Below, one piece after another: positions 60,591-64,000 of a stretch of 64,000 bases of DNA. How positions within the stretch are numbered: position 1 is the first letter of the stretch; each line of letters opens with the position of its first letter. Below the pieces are notes generated by a model. That model made no database searches. It was not told where the DNA came from and saw only the letters and a list, made by a program, of their open reading frames with translations. The translations under genes and the position numbers were made by a program. The DNA is from Streptomyces sp. NBC_01288 (GTDB lineage: Bacteria > Actinomycetota > Actinomycetes > Streptomycetales > Streptomycetaceae), in NCBI RefSeq assembly GCF_035982055.1, contig NZ_CP108427.1, positions 3,782,001 to 3,846,000 of the forward strand, in the 5' to 3' direction.

Positions 60591-62066
60591 TTACACGAAC
60601 ACACTGAGCACAGCGGCCACAGCGAACCCCGCGACCGACAGCACGGACTCCAGCACGGTCCAGGTCTTCAGCGTGTCCCGCTCACTGATCCCGAAGTACT
60701 TCGCCACCATCCAGAAGCCGCCGTCGTTGACGTGCGAGGCGAAGATCGACCCCGCCGAGATGGCCATGATGACCAGCGCGACGAACGCCTGCGAGTGGTC
60801 GCCCTCGGCCAGCAGCGGCGCCACGATGCCCGCCGTCGTCACGATCGCGACCGTCGCCGAACCCTGTGCGACCCGTAGTACCAGCGAGATCAGGTACGAC
60901 AGCACGAGCACCGGCAGGCCTACGTCGTGGAACGTGTCCGAGAGGGCCTGCGCGACCCCGCTCGCCTTCAGGACGGCTCCGAAGACCCCGCCCGCGCCGA
61001 CGACCAGGATGATGTTGCCGACCGGCTTGAGGGACGCGGTGGAGACGGTCTCCAGGGACTTGCGGGACCAGCCGCGCCGCAGACCCAGGAGGTAGTACGC
61101 GAGGAGGAGGGCGATCGTCAGGGCGACGAACGGGCTGCCGAAGAACTCCAGGACCGAGCGGCCGGTGGACGGGTCGAAGGCGATCGACGAGAAGGTGGCC
61201 GCGAGGATGAGCACCAGGGGCGTACCGATGATCGCGAGGACCGTGCCCAGCGACACCGGCTTCTCCTGCGGTACGACGCCGGACTCACGCTGTTCGTCGA
61301 TGACCGCCTGCTTCGCCTCGGCCGCCGCCTCGACCATGTCCTGCGGTACGGCGACGAAGATCCGCTTGCCGACCCAGGCGGCGTAGGCCCACGCGGCGAG
61401 CACGGCGGGGATGCCGCAGACGATGCCCATGAGGATGACCCAGCCGAGCTGGACGTGGAGCAGGCCGGCCGCGGCCACCGGGCCGGGGTGCGGCGGCAGG
61501 AACGCGTGGGTCATCGACAGGCCCGCGAGCAGCGGCAGGCAGTACAGCAGGATCGACTTGCCGCCGCGCTTGGCGGCGGCGTACACGATCGGCGCGAGGA
61601 CGAAGATGCCGACGTCGAAGAAGACCGGGATGCCGAAGATCAGGCCGGTGAGGCCCATGGCGAGCGGGGCCCGCTTCTCGCCGAACAGATTCAGCAGCCG
61701 GGACGCCAACACCTCGGCCCCGCCGCTGACTTCGAGGATCGCGCCGAGCATCGTGCCCAGGCCGATGATGATCGCGACATGGCCGAGGATGCCGCCCATG
61801 CCGGACTCGATGGTGGAGACGGCGTCGGAGCGCTGGACCGTGCCGAAGAGCTCGGTGACCGAGAGGCCGGAGAGCAGGCCGACGGTTATGGAGACGGCGA
61901 GGAGGGCCACGAAGGGCTGGAGTCTGACCTTGATGATCAGGAAGAGGAGGAGCGCGATCCCGAGGGCGGCGACCGTCAACAGGCCTGCTGTGCCGTCCAG
62001 TAGGAGGAGCAGGCCTCCGGTGTGGGGTGGTGTCGCGGGGGCGGTGGCGGCGAGCGGTAGGGACAT
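60591..62066 (-). CDS. GntP-family gluconate/sugar-acid permease
   Basis: A 491-residue permease with about 12-13 hydrophobic helices of the GntP/DsdX family (gluconate, 2-keto-3-deoxygluconate, D-serine and related hydroxy or amino acids, by proton symport). Seen: GLGTMLGAILEVSGGAEVLASRLLNLFGE, the conserved LTGLIFGIPVFFDVGIFVLAPIVYA, GLSMTHAFLPPHPGPVA and ASHVNDGGFWMVAKYFGIS. Start ATG 62066 is favoured by GAGGACC; the frame upstream adds a Pro/Thr-rich segment without a ribosome site. It lies behind ridA on the same strand. Confidence 0.92.
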   Translation of the reverse strand: MSLPLAATAPATPPHTGGLLLLLDGTAGLLTVAALGIALLLFLIIKVRLQPFVALLAVSITVGLLSGLSVTELFGTVQRSDAVSTIESGMGGILGHVAIIIGLGTMLGAILEVSGGAEVLASRLLNLFGEKRAPLAMGLTGLIFGIPVFFDVGIFVLAPIVYAAAKRGGKSILLYCLPLLAGLSMTHAFLPPHPGPVAAAGLLHVQLGWVILMGIVCGIPAVLAAWAYAAWVGKRIFVAVPQDMVEAAAEAKQAVIDEQRESGVVPQEKPVSLGTVLAIIGTPLVLILAATFSSIAFDPSTGRSVLEFFGSPFVALTIALLLAYYLLGLRRGWSRKSLETVSTASLKPVGNIILVVGAGGVFGAVLKASGVAQALSDTFHDVGLPVLVLSYLISLVLRVAQGSATVAIVTTAGIVAPLLAEGDHSQAFVALVIMAISAGSIFASHVNDGGFWMVAKYFGISERDTLKTWTVLESVLSVAGFAVAAVLSVFV

Positions 62067-62209
62067 GGTGGGGGTCCTCGTTGTCGTCGTAAGAGCATGG
62101 GTCCGAGGGTCTGGGGGATGTCCCCCAGAGGGCACAGCCGGGCAGGGGGGATCGCGGCGCGGCACCCATCGGGGGTGCCGAACCGTCGTACGGTGTGCGG
62201 GAGTTGGAG

Positions 62210-62241
62210 CGGTACTAACCCGGTACTAACCCGGTGCTAGC
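62210..62241. repeat. Three direct 11-bp repeats at the end of ridA
   Basis: CGGTACTAACC occurs twice in tandem and a third variant (CGGTGCTAGCT) overlaps the ridA stop codon. A short imperfect hairpin (about 62160-62180, CGGCACCC and GGGTGCCG) nearby may act as a weak terminator between ridA and the permease gene. Confidence 0.4.
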
Positions 62242-62641
62242 TCAGAACGGCCAGCGCGTCGATCTCGATGAGCAGGCCGGCGGGCAGGCCGACGTAGACC
62301 GTCGTGCGCGCGGCGGGGATCTCGACGCGGCCCTCGAAGAACTCGTTGTAGATCGCGTTCATCTCGGCGAAGTGGTCCACGTCCGTCAGATAGACGCGGA
62401 TCATCATCGCGTCCTCCCAGCTCGCGCCGCCCTCCTCCAGGATGGCCTGGACGTTGGCGAGGGTCTGGAGGGTCTGCTCGCGCAGGGTCGGCCCGGCCGG
62501 TGTCGGCGGCTTGCCCTCCTCGGCGGGGAGGAAGCCGACCTGCCCCGCGACCTGGAGGATGTTCCCCTTGCGGACGCCGTGCGAGAACTTCGCGGGCGGG
62601 GCGGTGTGGGTCTTGGGGGTGAGCGCGATCTTGTCGGTCAT
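62237..62641 (-). CDS. RidA family reactive enamine/imine deaminase
   Basis: A 134-residue RidA/YjgF-fold trimeric enzyme that hydrolyses reactive enamine intermediates from PLP enzymes. Seen: the VGFLPAEEGKPPTPAGP strand, QTLQTLANVQAILEEGGAS and MIRVYLTDVDHFAEMNAIYNEFFEGRVEIPAARTTVYVGLPAGLLIEIDALAVL with the ligand-contacting arginine and glutamate in the last part. It starts at ATG 62641, overlapping the IclR stop (ATGA). Its presence in an operon usually marks metabolism of an amino acid or amino sugar. Confidence 0.93.
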   Translation of the reverse strand: MTDKIALTPKTHTAPPAKFSHGVRKGNILQVAGQVGFLPAEEGKPPTPAGPTLREQTLQTLANVQAILEEGGASWEDAMMIRVYLTDVDHFAEMNAIYNEFFEGRVEIPAARTTVYVGLPAGLLIEIDALAVLS

Positions 62642-63399
62642 TCGGTATCCCTGGTTGTTGTTCTGCCGGAGTACTCACCACTGATGGCGTCCGCCGTACG
62701 ACGGACCAGCGGGAGCAGGGTGAGGAGTTCGTCGGCGGTGACGACGACGTTGGGCGCGGAGACCGACATCGCGGCGGCCACCCGTCCGTCGGCGCCCCGG
62801 ATCGGCGCGGCGACGCAGTTGATGGACTCTTCGTGGCCGCCGAGGTCGGTGGCCCAGCCCTGTTCCCGGACCTTCTCCAACTCCCGCAGGAAGGCGGGGG
62901 CGTTGGGGGTGGAACGGGCGGTGTACATGGGGTATTCGAGTTTGTCGGCGAGCACCCGGCGTTCACCCTCCGGCAGGTCGGCCAGCAGCAGCTTGGCCAC
63001 GCCCGCGACGGTGATGGCGACGGGCTTGCCGATCCGCGAGTACATGCGCACCGGGTAGCGGCTCTCCACCTTGTCGATGTAGAGGACCTCGTTCTCCTCG
63101 TACACCGCCAGGTGGACGGTATGACCGCACTGCTCGTTCAGCCGGGCGAGATGGGGGTGGGCGATCTCGCGGATGTCGAGGTTCTCCATCGCCTCCTGGG
63201 CGAGGGCGATGAGGCGGGCGCCGAGGCGGTAGCGCTGGTCGGACTGGCGGTAGACCAGGCCGTGTTCGTGCAGGGTGCGCAGGAGGCGCAGGGCCGTCGA
63301 CTTGTGGACGTCGAGGCGCTCGGCGACCTGGCCGAGGTCGGCGGGGCCCTCGGCGAGCAGCGGCAGGATGCTCAGTGCGCGGTCGACGGTCTGACTCAT
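62638..63399 (-). CDS. IclR-family transcriptional regulator
   Basis: A 253-residue regulator. The winged HTH covers 1-70 (SQTVDRALSILPLLAEGPADLGQVAERLDVHKSTALRLLRTLHEHGLV). A GAF-like effector domain covers about 80-245 (VHLAVYEENEVLYIDKVES, VAITVAGVAKLLLADLP, SINCVAAPIRGADGRVAAAMSVSAP). Start ATG 63399 overlaps the kinase stop by 4 bp; ATG 63408 lies too close to GAGGAGG. It should control this catabolic operon in response to its substrate. Confidence 0.93.
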   Translation of the reverse strand: MSQTVDRALSILPLLAEGPADLGQVAERLDVHKSTALRLLRTLHEHGLVYRQSDQRYRLGARLIALAQEAMENLDIREIAHPHLARLNEQCGHTVHLAVYEENEVLYIDKVESRYPVRMYSRIGKPVAITVAGVAKLLLADLPEGERRVLADKLEYPMYTARSTPNAPAFLRELEKVREQGWATDLGGHEESINCVAAPIRGADGRVAAAMSVSAPNVVVTADELLTLLPLVRRTADAISGEYSGRTTTRDTE

Positions 63400-64000
63400 G
63401 GCGTGCATACCTCCTCGTCGGCCCAGTCGGCGGCGTCGGTCCAGCCGGGGCCGAGTCGAAGTCTCCCCCACGCCCGCTCGTCCAGGGCGACCAGCCGGTC
63501 GGCGTGGTCGCGGACCGGCGGGGCGGCGAGGTCGCCGGGGACGGTGAGGGCGGCGGCGGCCGTGAGATGCCCGTGCCGGAGCCGGTCCCGTACGGGAAGT
63601 CCCCGCAGGGTCGCGGAGAGGAACCCGGCGGCGAAGGCGTCCCCGGCACCGACCGCGGCCACGACGTCGACGTGCGGCGCGGGCACGAAGGTGGCGTCGC
63701 CCCGGTGGAAGACGGTGGCCCCGCGTCCGCCCTGCTTGACGACGAGGGTCTCGGGGTCGGGGAACGCGCCCCGTACGGCATCGGCCCCGACCAGCCCCCA
63801 GACCTCGGCGGCCTCGTCCTCCCCGACGAACACGAGGTCGGCACCCCGCCCCAGCTCCAGCAGCACGCTCGGCCCGTCGGCCCAACGTCCCAGCGCGGGG
63901 CGGTGGTTCACATCGAAGGAGATCAAGGGCCGGCCGGCGCGCATCGCGGTCAGCTCACGCACCAGCCCGAGACAGCCGTCGGAAAGCATCGGGGTGATCC
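63396..64000 (-). CDS. PfkB-family sugar kinase, 5' end beyond the window
   Basis: The C-terminal 200 residues of a ribokinase/PfkB-family kinase; the frame continues past 64000 upstream of an internal Met. Seen: SFDVNHRPALG, the VFVGEDEAAEVWGL segment, LVVKQGGRGATVF, and the signature VVAAVGAGDAFAAGFLSATLRG with its catalytic aspartate. This is the 2-keto-3-deoxygluconate kinase-like subgroup. It is the first visible gene of the operon kinase-IclR-RidA-GntP, with ATGA overlaps, which suggests catabolism of a sugar acid or D-amino acid. Upstream genes lie outside the window. Confidence 0.9.
   Translation of the reverse strand, partial: ITPMLSDGCLGLVRELTAMRAGRPLISFDVNHRPALGRWADGPSVLLELGRGADLVFVGEDEAAEVWGLVGADAVRGAFPDPETLVVKQGGRGATVFHRGDATFVPAPHVDVVAAVGAGDAFAAGFLSATLRGLPVRDRLRHGHLTAAAALTVPGDLAAPPVRDHADRLVALDERAWGRLRLGPGWTDAADWADEEVCTP

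Overview
The window is chromosomal DNA of a Streptomyces or close relative. The GC content is very high with strong third-position G/C bias, GTG starts and ATGA/GTGA overlaps are common, Shine-Dalgarno sites are GGAGG-like, and the gene families are typical of the genus (WhiB-like, SpoIIE/HATPase phosphatase, DUF1707, roadblock/LC7 proteins, SigE-type ECF sigma factor, GGGGGC..GCCCCC hairpins). The gene order glpX, wblI-like, two fumarases, catalase, oxyR/ahpC/ahpD, then a chitinase matches what I recall of the S. coelicolor SCO5003-SCO5048 neighbourhood. That is recollection, not a search.

1-1,100: a gene-free, degenerate CAGC-rich repeat field with a perfect 15-bp x12 tandem array. 1,110-14,743: mostly housekeeping and stress genes (nitroreductase-fold reductase, DUF4245, class II fructose bisphosphatase, WhiB-like regulator, class I and class II fumarases, SH3-like and HTH/DUF2690 proteins, DUF402, a SpoIIE-type phosphatase, a catalase). 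14,821-24,003: a class A penicillin-binding protein, an SPFH protein with a coupled ribbon-helix-helix gene behind a perfect palindrome, a PadR-ABC-FtsX unit, and a roadblock-type trio. 24,181-26,370: oxyR divergent from ahpC-ahpD. 26,532-35,274: AI-2E exporter-like protein, SLT protein, PhoH2, cis-prenyltransferase, methyltransferase, DinB, an LLM oxidoreductase and a DHFR-fold reductase.

35,336-53,156: an almost continuous minus-strand Tad/Flp pilus locus. Read in transcription order it holds a zinc-ribbon protein of unknown role, CpaB/RcpC, CpaE/TadZ, two TadE-type pseudopilins, TadA ATPase, TadB, TadC, a histidine kinase and response regulator, Flp pilin, a TadG-like protein, a lipoprotein and an OmpA-domain protein. 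Then comes the most striking gene of the window: a 751-residue protein that joins four N-terminal membrane helices and a Flp-like prepilin segment (the same G|QTAVEY processing site as the pilin) to a long linker and a C-terminal nuclease domain resembling Tox-REase-5. It is followed by an Imm52-like immunity gene, two unknown genes, and, after one plus-strand DUF192 gene, the prepilin peptidase. I read this as a polymorphic toxin-immunity cassette built into a Tad pilus system.

53,376-64,000: a chitinase under DasR-like palindromes, an MFS transporter, a small MT0933-like antitoxin-family protein, an SMI1/KNR4-type protein with a membrane helix, a SigE-family ECF sigma factor next to a membrane-anchored protein, an acidic protein, and a catabolic unit with PfkB kinase (cut by the window end), IclR regulator, RidA deaminase and GntP permease. 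No rRNA, tRNA, CRISPR array, insertion sequence or prophage was seen.
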